The notes under the pieces are model-generated. The model was given only the letters and a program-made list of their open reading frames with translations, had not been told where the DNA came from and made no database searches. From contig NRSV01000015.1 of the NCBI GenBank assembly GCA_002286855.1, positions 124,001 through 188,000 on the forward strand: a stretch of 64,000 nucleotides of DNA. Direction: 5' to 3'. Shown in pieces: positions 1 through 13,397 of this stretch (positions within the stretch are counted from its first letter, which is position 1; each line of letters begins with the position of its first letter). The position numbers were made by a program, and so were the translations under genes. The stretch comes from Bipolaris cookei (Eukaryota; Ascomycota; Dothideomycetes; Pleosporales; Pleosporaceae).

Positions 1-1238
1 GAGGACCTGGGTACTATAAATGTCGAGTGGGCACAAAGGCGGCCCTGTTTCAAGCATAGACGGGGACAGCAGGAGTGGGACAGTTGCGTCAGAGCATTGG
101 TCAAAGCGTGACTGGCCAAGGCAGAGACGCGTCTCAGCCCTATAGCAAACTTGCCGCACGTAATCAAAACACGCCTCGCTTGTGGTTTTCTGGCGAGGTG
201 TTGGGCTTTGACGGAAAGCATGAAGCGACGGCACAAGTACAGAGGTAGTGTGGATTACACATTAGCGGGTTCGTAGTAATACACAATCCTGGCACATGAC
301 TGCGGAGACAAAGACCATGCCTCTCGGTCGATCGGTGAAACTGGAGAACCCAGGCCAAGCGGGCTAGCCCACCAAAACGAGCAACCTTTACTACCAAATA
401 TCGGCACCACCGCAACATAGTTTTCAATGAAAATTAGACCCGATAAATACGCCAACTCGGTGTTAACTATACCCAAGTGAATGACAAGTATAACAATACC
501 AGTGGTATTGGGCGATCTTACCTCCGACTTCATCGGTCGACCGAGAGCATGCGTCGCGTCTTCGGCTGCTGTAGCTTGTACGTACTTATGCTGTCAAGAC
601 TAGACTAGAGCCCATAGAAGATGCAGGACGCTGGCACGCTAGCACATGTCCAGAGTGACGGCTCGTTTATGTTTTTGTGGCACATCACGTTACAGCGTGT
701 GCTTATATGCACATGCTATCTGTCGTATATGTGGTCAAGTAGTAATATATATGTACGGATGCAGTAGTTGGCAGCAATCTGCAAAAAGGATATTTGCACA
801 CCCCGCACGACCAGCATGTTTATGACGCAAAGTTTCCGGCAGCTGTTTGGTCCGGGCGCCGGCCGTCGCGCAGTGGCTGTGGCGATCCCTTCCCGTATAC
901 GCGGCCGCCCGTCCTCCAGCCACACCACTACAAAGATGACATCCATGTCAACTCCCTTGGAAACCTTTGTCCACACCCATTCCAGGACGCCTTGCATACA
1001 CATATGTACACATGCTGCTACTCCCCTTCCTAGTGTCGCCCTAGCCTGATCGCTGCCCAGGGTTCACGCGCTGCCTGCTTACTGAACCATCAACTAAGCT
1101 CTTGCCGGTTGCGACCGGACAGACGCACGCTTAGCAAGCACTGCATCTAACCATCTGCCTTTCTACTTCCCTAGCCCGGCTCCTTTGTTGCCTACGCTTT
1201 TTTTTCCTGAGGAAACGCTCGTCGTGATTACTGCAACC
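1..1238. other. Gene-free leader region
   Basis: No open frame here has a recognisable domain, codon pattern or plausible exon structure; the short frames on both strands overlap each other. The right part probably holds the promoter and 5' UTR of the DUF2985 gene, whose start is at 1239. Nothing else is supported. Confidence 0.5.
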
Positions 1239-3252
1239 ATGGAACCCAGGCAGGACGATCAAGGCCACCCACCGACGTCGCCAACCACTTCGACTACTAC
1301 CACTACTACCACTACTACCACCTCTGGCCCCTATACCACTATCTCAACTACTCACACTACCCCAAGACAGAGGGCCACGCTACACCACTCTCCAGAGGGT
1401 TCAACTACCATCACTCACCCTACTGTTATCACCACCACCCACATACCTGCGCCTCAACCTTCTGCCTCACAACAGCGCGTGCACCGAGCGCCTTCGTATC
1501 CCCTGAGACTACGCAGCTCCTCCATCCGCAGTCACAGATCTTCACACCCTTCTGCAAATACTTCACAGACTATCCAAGAGGCCGATGCAGCGCCCGCTCC
1601 TTCTTCACATCAAGCCTTAGCTGTCGACGAGGCATGGCAAGGTGGCCGTAGACGAAGCAGTTCCGAGCCGCGCCCGCTTCCACAAGCCATGTTCAATGAC
1701 AATGCCCTGCGGCCTCAACTGACAGGAACATCACATTTACAGCCCTTGTACGAAAATGATTCACAAGCTGCGACCCCCTTTTCTGGCAACAATCGTCCGC
1801 CGGCTCAAGGTACTAGCAACCCGCGAAGAGGCCTTACCCGGACTTCTTCAGCCTTCCATATGCGCCGCAACGAAAAGACTCCCCGTCAAAACATGATGGG
1901 TGATAATGTCGTTGACGTACTCGATGTCATTGGTTAGTCCTCTCTCAACAGTTCACTATCGTAGGCTAATGCAATTCCCAGACCCCGAAATATCTACCCT
2001 GACGACACTAAATAATGTTCAAAACTCGCTGTTTATACCCAATCTGCCCTGGCTCTACAATCGCCAGCCTACATACGATCTGGGACAGACTGAGTCAGAG
2101 TCATCGGACGAAGAAATGGGCACGACTAGGCGGGCAAGAAACCCAGAAACAACACGAACAGGCGAAGCAGGACGATCAACGAACGATGCACGCGGGGATG
2201 ATGGTGAGTTGCTTCGCCGAAATTCAATCGACTCGGTTCTGTCTACTATGGAGGAAGGCCCCGGTCACCATTACGCCGTGCTCCCTCACGGTGCTTCCTT
2301 GACAGGATGGACAGACGAGGAAAAGGCAGCTCTCGATGACCATGTGCGCCACCTCCTCCACTCGCGACGCGCAAAGTTTAAGCGGGCCATGAAGGGTTTC
2401 GGACGCTACGTCCGCAACCCGCTCGGCTTTATTGTTACGTTGTACTTCTTCCTTATTACCTTTTGGGGAGCAGCATGGGTTCTGTTTCTTATCGGTTGGA
2501 TCTATGTCGGCCACCGACAAGACTATTTCGTCGAAATTGCCGACCAGATTCTTACTGCTCTGTTCTGTGTGGTTGGAATCACAATGTTTCCCTTCCGCAT
2601 TGTCGATACCTACCACATGGCTTTTGTCGCCTACTATGCGCACAAAACCTGGAGGATTCGTAAAGAGAGGGGCCTAAAGGAACTCAAGGATCACAATGAG
2701 CTGCCAGCTATGCCACCATCTTCTGCTTGGGAAACTGGAGAAGCGATGCAGGAAGATGTAGAGACACCTGTGTTGACTGCTAAGGAGCAAAAGAAACTGG
2801 AATATCATCAGGGCAAGTTGGCCAAATCGCATACGTTCTATCGGCCTCACGAAACATACACACACCATGCCTTTTCCATTCGTCTGCTCATCACCATTAT
2901 CGTCCTTCTCGACTTCCACTCTATGTTTCAATGTGCCCTTGGCGGCACTACATGGGGCATCTACTACAAGGATCGGCCCAAAGAAGTCACCGCCATTATC
3001 CTCAGCTGCAGTCTTACATGCAACATTACTGCCGGCATCCTCATTGGCCGAGGCGATCGGCGTAGTCGCAAGACGTTAGTCGTCGAGCAGATGCTCCGCC
3101 AAGAAATGACTGAGGAAGCGCTCAAGAAGTTGAGGAAAGAACGCGGTATCAAAGCAAAGGGACTTATGAGTAAGACGGAGAAGAAGCAGATGAATAAGAA
3201 GTTGGGCCAGAAGACCAAGAATCCACTGGATACTATTTTGCATCGTGGTTAG
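1239..3252 (+). CDS. DUF2985-family integral membrane protein
   Basis: Two exons, 1239-1932 and 1982-3252, split by a 49-nt intron (GTTAGT donor, GCTAAT branch, CAG acceptor); the phase-1 join restores an Asp codon. The product is 654 aa. The ATG at 1239 sits in a good CAACCATGG context; the frame is open further upstream but has no earlier ATG. The first ~340 residues are disordered and Ser/Thr/Pro-rich, with a poly-Thr run near residues 15-30. About four hydrophobic segments follow, near residues 378-403, 420-440, 529-555 and 567-587. The stretch around the first (GRYVRNPLGF then aromatic-rich helix) is typical of the fungal DUF2985 family. The C-terminus is strongly basic (Lys/Arg). The biochemical role of the family is unknown to me; a membrane location is inferred from the helices. 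Confidence 0.85.
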
Positions 3253-5342
3253 GCCGCCAGCGTTGTTTGCGTTTTTTTTTCAAATAGTATAGAAAAGTTT
3301 GTGAGAAGCCATCTTCTCGTTTTATTGGATTTAATGACATATACCCTTTTCGGCGGTCTCGGTTGCCATTTCCCTTCACATACAATATCACACTTGTTGA
3401 ATCGGCATTACTCAGTCTGACTGCATCGAGCTATACCTTATTCTTTATTCCCGAATCTGATCGAGACTCTTTTTTTATCTCCCTGCATCGCTTTTCTTTC
3501 TCTCTTAAACCTCAGCCTTCCCCAAAAAGGTAAGAGCGAGTTTCCTCGGTCTTCTCCATATCTCCCACTGGCCCACCTTCCCTTTTCGACGATTAGAAAC
3601 TTACGAGTAATGGCATGTCCCCATCTGTACCCCATGTCTGACTCGCCTGAATCCCCTAACCTAGACACCACCCCTGTCCTTATCTGTTCCGAAACCTAAA
3701 GCAAGAGATCAAAGCAAGGAACAAAATTTTTTGGACACGTGGGGCTAGACGCTCCTTAATCTTGACAAAAAATCTAAAGAACTACATCTATAGTGTAAAA
3801 ATAGAGAAACACTCTAGACCTATTCTAATTCATGTGCGGCTGGAATGGATGAAGGCAGAAAACTTCAACTATTCTTGGGAAACTACATAAGCCATTCCAG
3901 CCCATCTCGAGCGGTCTCGAAGGGGAAAAAAAAAGAAGCCAATGGCATGCATATCTGTTCGAACATAGCTCCAGACTCGTCTTACGGGAGGCCGGTGCGA
4001 ACCTCTCGACCTGTGAACTGGGTAGCACGTTCTGGTTGGTAAATTGAATTAGAACGAAAAGAAAAAAGGAGCTGGGAACAATGAAGAAGGTTGCCGTAGT
4101 GAAGTTAGGGAAGTGGATTAGATCAACTACACTCTTGGATATCAAGTGAGTCGAATACGTCGAAATAGAATGTAGAGAAAGTTGGCGCGTGAGGTTATTA
4201 ACGGTGTTCAACAAACACTTGCAATGTTTTAACCCCTGTTTACCCCACTGCTGGATGTCTTGCAGAGAATACCTTTTGCGAGCGAGCGAGTATTGGGGGG
4301 GAGGGGGGGGGCTGTCCTTGCGCAGTTGGGCGAAGTTTTCAAGGCTGTGTGATTATTAGGTTACTACTAGTCTTAGTAGGATGAGATAGGAGAGTATAAT
4401 AGGGGTAGTATGGAGATGATAGCGTAAACTAGATATTTTTACTACTACTGTTACTATATAGTTAATGCGTATGATACGTTTTTCCGATATATACTTGAAG
4501 TAATATCAAAAGAAAAGTACTAACTAGTATCAGTAACAAAGAGGGATTCTCTCATCAACGCTAGATAGAGACATAAAAGAGGTATAGTGGTAGAAGAAGA
4601 CCGTCGCCCCTAGAGGTCTGCGCGAGGCCTTTGTAAGGGAATCTTACCATCTTAGTGGTGTTAGTCTGAGCGCTAATTCTAGCATGGTCGCTATCCTTGA
4701 CCGGACGGTAACACATACATAATGAGCAATCACCATAGAACCTAGCCACAAACAATATTGACCTAGTTGATTTTAGGCTATGATAAATACAGAGCATCCT
4801 TCATTTTCGGTGATATACTAGAAGTACAAGCCAACAGATGCCTTTTTGAGTTTTCTCATCTTTTTAACCCACCCTAAAATATATGGCGTGTAAGTTTTGT
4901 CCAGCTTGTCGGGTAACTGTTCCCTCCTGCAAATCGATACCCTACGCTCACATAGAAATAAAAGTGTCCTCCCCTTCACCCCGGGAGACCAAAAAAAGGC
5001 CGCAAAGGCCATGCTACGAGAAATTTTTCCATGTTGAAAAAGGTCGTAAACATTCGAAAGTAATTAACGCCACGCTCAGGGGGTTCAGTTGGCGCAAAGT
5101 CAACCAAAGCGTGTACACATGTCGATATAACACTTGAAAGCACACCGCCTCGAACCCCTCGATGAGAAAGACCAAAAAAAGTTAAGGCGAACATGCCGCA
5201 AATATGGCGTGACTGGATCCGGCGCTATATCGACGACGATTGCGCAAATGTTTGTCCGTCCGCAAACTGTGTGGGATAGGGCCGAAGACAAGCTGTTGAG
5301 CAGAAGCGCTCAGCCTGATTGGGTTAGAAAAGAAACATGGTT
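3253..5342. other. Intergenic region between convergent 3' ends
   Basis: This region lies between the 3' ends of the DUF2985 gene (+) and the bHLH gene (-). It contains a G-run near 4296-4310 and an AT-rich part around 4370-4570. No frame has domain-like content. It should include the 3' UTRs of both neighbours. Confidence 0.5.
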
Positions 5343-5432
5343 TTAGCGATGTGAATGTTCATATGAGCGCATTCCACCAAACTCGACACCCTGCATCGCA
5401 TTCGCATGCGGTGGCACCCACGAAGCTGGCGG

Positions 5433-5463
<31 letters not shown>

Positions 5464-7098
5464 GGGTGAGCCTGTGGTTGCTGCTGTTGTTGTTGCTGAA
5501 GCGGTGGGAGCACGGTGGTGGCAGAACCAGGTGTTGTAGGATGCCCTTGGGCGAGATGACCAGTCATGCTTCCATAGACGTGTGCATTGTTGGGGTCAAT
5601 ACGACGAAGAGCATTCCATACGGCTGTCAATTCGGAGCGAAGCAACTCGTTCTCTTCTTGGGCCCGTCGACAATATTCAGCGTCAGGTCGTAAGCGACCA
5701 ATCTCTTCGCGAGCATTCTGATGTGCTCTGGTGAGATTTCGTATGTACTCGATGGCTGGTAATTTGTTAGGAAGATATATAGGAGAGACCGTGGCAAATC
5801 TTACCTTTGGTAAGTATCTCCCACTTGCTTGATTTGCTGCCTGGCGAGTTGGGCAATATGTTGTTTAGGTCATCAAACAAAGTCTTCATCTCACTTCTGC
5901 GCTTCCTCTCGGCCATTTTGTGGCTCACGCGAAGCTCGGGTGTCCGGCTATAGCTTCCGCCACCAGGAGTCAAAGGATTGCTGGGATCTATGCTCTGAAG
6001 ATTCGTAACGCTACGGTGTTGCATAGAATGATGGTGGGTACTTGGAATGTCTACATCAGTCAGTAATGTCACATGAGACAGACTGGGATCCATGCCGTCA
6101 TCTAGCCGCTGTTGGCCTTGGGGTAGTCTTGAGTCAGTAGTGTATATACTACTATTGATAGACGTGGCAATACTGTTTTGACGCGAAGGCACGTTTGAGC
6201 GATCAATGCTAGACTCACCACTGCTTGATGCTCTTTTGTCTTCATGCTCAAAATCATCTGCTGGAAAAGCCCAAGCATATCCCTTGGTCGGTGCCGAGGC
6301 GGTAGGATTAGGTGCTCCAGAAACACTCTTGGGGTTTGGAGTAATGACGGGAGCGCGCCGTGGAGGGTGATTGGCACGTGGTCCATTGCGATTAGGCGAC
6401 AGAGGAGAAGTGCCATTGGGGCGCGACTCGGGGTTTGCAATGCCTCGTTGCTGCTGCAGATTCGAGACGAGGGAAACTCGGGATGTATTCTGGCTCTCGT
6501 ACGGCGACTGTGGATGGATGCTGAGATGGCCCATACCGACATTCATGCGGCTGTCTACACTGCTGCGTCGAGATTCTAGATGTGAGCTAGCGTCAACACT
6601 TAGTCTGTTGTCAAACCCTTGGTTGAGAGATGGCAAAGCACTTGGCTGTGTTGTTTTGTTAGACGGCTAGGTGATGGCAGACTTTGGTGGCATACCTGTG
6701 AAGCCTGAGAAAGGCCAGAAGGGTACCTCGCCGACGATGGTGTCTCTGGTATCGATGCACGCGAGGGTGAATCGTCTGAGGGGTTCAGAAGAGTTTGCAC
6801 TTGCAGCCCCATGTGCTGAGAGACAGTAGATGAGTCTGGCGTGCACGTTAGGAAAACGTGTAGGTGACAGGCAGGCATGTGGTGCTGGATACTTACGTTT
6901 ACTTGGAGCAAGGGACCAGTTTCCTGAGTCGCGGATGTCCCGGTTGTCCAATTGTTGCTTTGGTTGGGCTGGGCTGTGTTCGGCCGTAGGCAAGCCGTTT
7001 GTGAGGGTTGATAATGGTGGCAGTGATTGCTGTCCTTGAGGCAGTTTACCATGCACACCATTGCCATGCTGCGCTCGCGGTTGGGCTCCTGAATCCAT
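5343..7098 (-). CDS. bHLH transcription factor (Esc1-like)
   Basis: Four exons on the minus strand: 7098-6897, 6835-6696, 6645-5805 and 5755-5343. The introns are 61, 50 and 49 nt, and all joins keep frame, giving 531 aa. The N-terminal ~350 residues are Ser/Pro/Gln-rich and disordered. The basic helix-loop-helix is at about 353-403: basic part SHKMAERKRRSEM, helix 1 KTLFDDLNNILP, helix 2 ending KAIEYIRNLT, whose codons span the last intron. A heptad-like helix follows (about 405-440). The C-terminus carries polyglutamine tracts at about 482-503. The His/Glu/Arg arrangement of the basic region fits E-box (CANNTG) binding. Fungal relatives of this type are usually developmental or stress regulators, but the target is not visible here. 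The 4.3-kb gene-free upstream region fits a highly regulated gene. Confidence 0.9.
5432..5463 (-). repeat. (CAA)n polyglutamine microsatellite in bHLH gene
   Basis: About ten uninterrupted GTT units on the plus strand encode a pure CAA glutamine run near the C-terminus of the bHLH factor. A second, less pure Gln run lies just beyond (5464-5495). Pure codon repeats like this are prone to length change between isolates. Confidence 0.85.
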
Positions 7099-8097
7099 GG
7101 CTGTAGGCTTTGCTCACGAGCAAGCTTTTTAATAGTAGTGGGAAGTGTGGCCTCTGCGTTAGCGAGATGGCCTCTTGGTAAGGTAATGGATCACAGGGTC
7201 GAATGGTGACGAGGAGGCAGGACCAATGGGGAGGCTGACAGGATGGCGTGCAAGTGGTAACGGGTCAGGGCAGGACCCAAGGTCTGGAAGAGGGTCCAAA
7301 AGTAATGATTGAGAAACAAAGGGGACCTGTTCCCAAGGATCGACGTATAGTAGAAGCGTGCAACGGAGAAGTCAGAACGAGGTGGGGTGGGAAGGATAGT
7401 CGAGCGAAGCAGGGGATACTGCTTTGCACCTGCTCCAACGAGAGAATGGCAGGCGATGAAGTGGGGCAGGGCAGGATAAAGCTACGCCAAGCCAGACTGG
7501 CACCGACTCAGAGGGCAAGCGCGATGCGACGAGGCACGCGGAAAGGCGCGCGCACGCCACACGTTGAATTGCGTCGACGACAGCAGCAGCACCAACAACG
7601 GCGATGACGCCAGAGGCAGCACAAGGACAGAGCAAAAAGGAGCGTGCCGCAGGTGCAATGCTGCCACGAGAGCGTCTGCGAGTGCTTGCTGGCTGGTGCA
7701 GTTGGTCCACAGCGTCCAGATGGTGGGATCTGGGATCGGCACGACGGAGAGGAACTGCGGCACTCAGGCGTCAAGCGAAGCGTCGTGGCGGGCGCTCGAG
7801 CAAGAGGCAGACCGGCTGGGCCGACTCGCTGGATGTGGAGGTGGGCGGCGTGAAGCTGCCGTGGTACACACGACGAGTTGACGTCTCACTAGGCTCTGGT
7901 GCGATGAGGCGAGACGAGGCGTGAAAAGAAAGTCGGATGCAGGTGGCAGATTCTGTAAGTGCCAGGGCGCGTGAGACCGAAGAATGCACCCGGGGCGTTA
8001 AGCACATGCGGCAGACAAGCAGGTCGGGTGCATGTCGCGAAGAAGGTGGGGGGAAAAGAACAAAATAGCAGAATAATAAGAAGCAGCAGCGGCGGCG

Positions 8098-8138
8098 GAA
8101 GAAGAAGGAGAAGAAGAAGAAGAAGAAGAAGAAGAAGG
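8098..8138. repeat. (GAA)n purine tract
   Basis: A nearly perfect GAA/AAG trinucleotide array; the flanks remain purine-rich to about 8190. It lies in the gene-free region upstream of the bHLH gene. Long purine:pyrimidine asymmetry of this kind can alter DNA structure; no coding role is seen. Confidence 0.8.
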
Positions 8139-8721
8139 ACAGGGACCCGGGCAAGGAGAAGGGGAGAGAGGGAGAGAGAAGGACGGGACAGCAACAGCAG
8201 TGGTGCCTTGCATAGGCGGCCCCAGGCAGTTCCAAGGACGCTGGGGTGGGAACACAAGCGGGCAGCACAACAAAGCAGCGGGCAGCCGGCGGTTGGCGGT
8301 CAGGGAGCAATGTACGACCCTCGGACAAGACCTTGTAGAGAACGGAGGAAGTCGAGTCGAGTCGAGTGAGCTTCGCCAGGGCCAAGGCACAGCCAATTAA
8401 TGGATATGCGGGCGCCGAGCACACGAGCGAGCCACACGTGGGAAATCGTTCAATCGTGGCCTCGTGTATCTCAGCAGCCCGTCTAGCGGCGGCTAGCTGC
8501 ACTTTAATATGGGCACCCTGTCTCGACGCGTGAACTGGTGCCCGCGCTACCGACTCTGCTCCAGACGGGGGACGCGGATTGACTCGGGGCGGCCAAGGGG
8601 GGTGGAGGGGAAATGGGCCTGCGCGGCACAGAGTGCCTACTATGTAATAGTACCATGTATACAGTACATGTACAGACAGCATGGCAACACAGAGGCAGGC
8701 CAGGTGCTCGCGCAGGCCGCA

Positions 8722-8766
8722 CGACTACGACTACGACTACGACTGCGACTACGACTGCGACGACTA
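8722..8766. repeat. CGACTA/CGACTG hexamer array
   Basis: About seven tandem copies of a CGACTA unit with CGACTG variants. The array is in the non-coding space between the bHLH and LPRELR genes. Confidence 0.8.
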
Positions 8767-11393
8767 CACCTATTTATTACTTACGACGGCGGCCGGGCGC
8801 AACGCGGGATGCGAATATGGCAGAGCCTGGTCGTTTTGTCGTCACCGTCGCCCAAGCCGTGGTGCTAGCCCGCTGCCCGCTGTACCGCCACGAGGTCCCA
8901 CATGTCCTCTGCACATGCTATCCAACCACCGATTGCGCCGAGCCCAAGCAAAAAATCTGCCACAGCACTCACGCCCTTGCACTGCTGCACCCGCCGCGAA
9001 ACAAATCGACGTGGCCACTCCTCGCCGCCCAAGCTGCAGCCATGCCGTGCTATCAGGACCCTCTTCTTCCACGTTCCTCTTCCCCCATCCCCCATCCACG
9101 CGCCCTTCACACGCGCGCCTCGCCTCTGCATCCGTCCGTGGCAGCACATGAACCCCTGCCCACAAGCTCCCGTCGCCTTCGCCTTCGCCTTTGCCCTACT
9201 CTGCTAGCCCCGCGCCTGTCGTGCCGAGGGCCCTCTCGCAGATTGCCAGTGACCGTTGCGCCCAGGCAGACTATCTGCCATGGCCCTTCATACCTGCTGT
9301 TTCCATCCTTGGGCCCTCGACAAACCCGTCCTTGTAGGCCAGGATTGCATGCGTAAGCCACCAGAATCATGCCACTGTAGCCGGAGCCAGTGGTTTTATT
9401 CGCTGCAGGTCCCGTGTTTCTGCCAGGCTTGGCATCCTCAATCCCCTCTATCCCGTCCACAAACATTCACTCGTCGCTGCTTTCTTGGTCGACGTCCCAG
9501 TGCCCACTACGCCCATCCGGGGCGGACAAGATCCAGTATCCGTGCCATCCTGAAGTGACACGACGGAAGACTAAAGCCGCTTCTATTAATCCAGCATTAG
9601 TCTCGCGACCAACACCTAACATGGGCCACGGCCAGGCCTCGCTGCTGACTGCATCCTCTGTGACAGTTGTTCTTGCATCGCGTGTCACTCTTTCGACTCA
9701 TGCAGACTTCGGCCCTCTATTACACCATGCATCTAGTACTACATGTTGTCCTCTCCTCACTCTGTACTTACTCGACTTGACGGTGCCACCTCACGCAGAT
9801 CCAACCACCGGGTCCATACATACAACGGCACATACAACGGCCAGGTGCCAGGTGCCACTTGATGTCTTGTACCTCAGCACACTGCTTCATCTACTCTGTC
9901 TAACCAGCGTCCTTTGCAATTCCACATCAGTACCGTGGGTCGCTTGATCACGACACCAGCACCGTCATCATCATAACCATCATTATTATCATTCCAATAG
10001 TATCAAACTGTCCACATGGCCTTAGCACCTTTGTGCTAACATTCCTACGCAACGAATAATCGCCAGTCTTTACGGTTCCGTCCCGCTTTGTACATGGATG
10101 TCAACACTTGGGGCTACAAACACAGCATCACTAGCATATAAGAGATGTGCGCCTCATCAGACACAGACGCCATTGCACATGCAGGACTACACCCACAAGA
10201 GAGGAACGCTCCAGGGACCTTTTGATGACAAAGTTTCAAATACGACATACACAGTACATGCCACTCATGACGCTACAGCATTTGAACAGCCCTTTTCTGC
10301 ATCATCATCATCATCACATGGCCCGACACGTTATCCAGATGCGCCAGATTCGCATAGCAGACGTGCGTCAAGGACGGATGTTGTGCACTCATGACACAAT
10401 GCGTCAACCTGCCAGCGGCTGGTATCCGCTCATAGGTGGAACTGTTGGGGCGCTGGGGGTAGTACACATGCAAGACAAGCCCAAGCCCATCATTACACGC
10501 TGAATATCGGTTGGCAACAAAAAACTAGTCGGCCGACGACCCGTATGTATACAGCCTCCGCAGTGCATTGATTCAAGGGCATTCGGTTGTCAAAGGGCTC
10601 AACCAGTTTAGGCTGCTGGCTAGTTTGGTTTGGTGCTATCCAATCCAGTCAGCTCGGCGCTAATAGGGCCATGACAGACGAAACGAGACTGCCGACCCGT
10701 CTTTGATACATGTATTCTGCACCTTGTCTTTACATGCTTGCTGGTGATAAACTCGGCGTGCCATGGGCCGATGAGGGTGGCGACAGTACCTGAACAGACA
10801 TCGTACCACAACGTATCTGCAATCAAAGGAGCCGAATGGCCCTGCAGCGCCGGCCACAGACTGGAGTGGTACATGCATATGCAGATGGATACTACATATG
10901 TACATGGACCAAGTCCTACTTAGATGCGGTGCGACAATGAGTAGAGGAAGTTCCGCTTGGCGTCGACTGACTAAGGCCTTCAGAGAAGGTTGGTTGTTAG
11001 CTCCGGGCATCGAGAAACCTTCTCGGGGGGCCATTGCCTCACGAATCTAGTAGCACAACGAGACTCGTCCTCGACGGCTTTTGTCGCTTCAGGGCTCCTA
11101 CTGGCGCGACTACTAGTGACCCGAAAAGACGGCACGCTACGCGCATGAAGGTCATTACAGGCACAAGTCGGCCCGTTCTTCCAAGCTCTGTGTCAGGCGC
11201 TTGCACCGCCATGCTGCCGCACGACAGGGGTGGCGTCGGCACTGAAAATCTGCCCTCACGTGAAGATCGGCGTGGCGGGGAACCTGGAACACTTCCCTAG
11301 CTGCTGCCTTGCGGGGCAGGGCTTGGTCTGCAGACAGGAACACGACGTGTGAAGCGGAGAACTAAATTAAGAAAAAAAAGAACAGGAGGCACA

Positions 11394-12774
11394 ATGGCCG
11401 TTGATGCGTACCGTGTCGATCCAGTAAAACACCAAGGTGAGGATGCACTGCCGCAACAAGCCATCTTCCCTTTTCTTAAACTTCCTCGGGAGCTCAGAGA
11501 TCATGTACGCACTTCACCTATACTATCCATGCACACACCCATATTCCGCTGTACAACTAACAAGATAACAGATATATGACTATGCCTTTACCGCTCAAAA
11601 CCACCGTTGCCAGCGCCCCATTGAGCGGCGCAATCTAAAGTACTTCCAGCTCAGTGCCGCCGCCATTCTCCTCATAACTCGCCATGACTACTTCCTCCTC
11701 AACCGCCAAGTCGCCCGTGAAGCGCTCGAGGTGCTCTTCAAGCACCATACCGTCTATCTTAGCTGTGGACCCTTTGTGCTCAAGACTCTGTTCGAAAAGA
11801 TTGAAGAACCAAATGGCCCCGGCAGACAATGGCTGAAGTGGCTGAAAAAGATACACCTGGACTGGGAGACGCTTCCTAACCTACGTAACTATCCCCCCGA
11901 GCGAGACGAAGCCCGGGCCGACGACTACTGGGAATACGACCAAGTTGAAGTCAATGTCGACTATATACGAGGCGCATACTACAACGCCCACTACGATGAA
12001 TACGACCACGAAGGCCAACACTACGACGACAACTTGTATGACCCCCCAAACATGCCTTTGTACCCTTCCTTCCGCCACCGTACCCCCTCTCAACCCCCCA
12101 ACGCAAACGACCCCTTTGGCCTCTCAACCCACTACCCTTTCATCGACCCCAACCGCGATCCAGCACAGGAAGCCTCAGCTGCAGACATATCCAGTAAACT
12201 CGATCTCCTCGTCTCCCTCGAAGTAACACCCTTATTCACCTACCTATCCTCCCCTTCCTTCACTCTAACCAGTATAACGCTTCCCCTCGCCTTTATATCC
12301 CGCGAGTCGTACCACCACCGCCACCTGTCGCGCCCAGGCTACGTGCTCCCTGTGAAGATCCGGTACTGGATCCAAGTCTGTGTGCATGCACTACTTATGC
12401 TCGTTGCTCCACGTGCGCTCGGCTGTGCGGACTCGACGACAAGTCTGCAGGAAGTGCGGGTCAGGTACGCGCCCACAGATATCTGGGCGTCGATGGAACC
12501 GACAGATGATTTGGGGCGTATGGTGGATGAGGGCGTGTGGTTTGACGCTCCCGATGAGGGGCAGGAAGATGAGCGCCAGGGCCAGGGTGAAGCGTTTCGT
12601 GCTATGTGGGAGGGGATGAGGGCACGGATTCCGGTTGAGCAGCGGAAAGAGCTAGGGAAGCGCTGGGGACTCCAAGCGTCGGTCTCGTTTGTGCCTTGGG
12701 ATGGCGAGATTGATAATGGCAGGGTTGGTGACGAGCTTGAGGTCATGTTTACGAGGGATGGTTCCACCCGATAA
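11394..12774 (+). CDS. LPRELR-type F-box-like hypothetical protein
   Basis: Two exons, 11394-11504 and 11572-12774, with a 67-nt intron (GTACGC donor, CTAAC branch, CAG acceptor), phase 0; 437 aa. The join creates FPFLKLPRELRDHIYDYAF near residues 25-43. This FPxLKLPRELRxxIY helix resembles the F-box-like/2EXR N-terminal motif common in large, fast-evolving gene families of Dothideomycetes. The rest has an acidic Tyr/His/Asp-rich part (about residues 140-180) and no catalytic signature. An adaptor role in ubiquitin ligase complexes is possible by analogy but not shown. The ATG at 11394 follows ACA and begins the only exon that joins correctly to the motif. Confidence 0.75.
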
Positions 12775-13397
12775 TCATGCCGAGTGTTGAGATGTGGGGA
12801 CGAGATTGAGTGATTATTTCGCTCGCGAGGTTGTGTGTATGGAAGTGGGGAAATTGTACCGAATAAAGGAAAATGTTTCACGAGCAAAAGAAAAGGAATA
12901 GGAGAGGCAGAATAGGCAACTGCGTAATTTATCTGTTCGAAAAAAAAGGGTGAGTTCTCGATATGAAAGGTATATTCTGAGCCCCTCTGGCGTTGATTTG
13001 CATGTATTATGCAACTGCCTATACGCTCCCCTCCTGCTCAAGACTGCGAATACGTATTTTTATTGCAAATAGGAATCGCATGTAAACAAAACAACCCAAG
13101 GTCGGCCTTGGGCATTGAAAAGACAACAAGAAGACGAAGACTAATGTACACGCAAATGGCTTACAATCTCTTGTTACGCCACCGCATCCCGCATCATTAG
13201 AGGGTGGGTCATCTATTGATACAAAAAGGCTTCATGGCGTACTCTCCATCTCATCACGAGAAAACGAAAGTTGCAAAAACATCCGTGAGAAGAAGAAAAC
13301 AGATGTGAAACAAGCCAACCGCAATCCGTTGGGCACGTGGGCCAAGGAAAGAAGATCAAGAAGAAGCGTAAATGCTGACTTTCCTTACCCTTCTTGT
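12775..13397. other. Intergenic region, convergent 3' ends
   Basis: This holds the 3' flanks of the LPRELR gene (+) and the NTF2-like gene (-). It is A/T-rich with short A-runs; no gene is seen. Confidence 0.5.

Larger units (their letters stand above)
7099..11393. other. 4.3-kb gene-free region with simple repeats
   Basis: Many overlapping open frames occur here because the part from 7200 to 9300 is GC-rich, but none shows a domain, a conserved start or consistent exon joins. It lies between the divergent start codons of the bHLH gene (-) and the LPRELR gene (+), so it holds both promoters and probably long 5' UTRs. Visible elements: a GAA tract (8098-8138), GTCGA copies (8349-8368), a CGACTA-type hexamer array (8722-8766) and CACGTG E-box palindromes at 8435-8440 and 11257-11262. 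Confidence 0.6.

Noticed and set aside
7771..8682. 303-codon open frame on the minus strand
   Set aside because: It consists of simple-repeat translation (poly-Phe, poly-Leu from the GAA tract) in a GC-rich zone, has no domain and overlaps other equally long frames.
9390..9947. 185-codon open frame on the plus strand between the bHLH and LPRELR genes
   Set aside because: Hydrophobic, Ser/Thr-rich text without a domain, with no plausible exon partner or conserved start.
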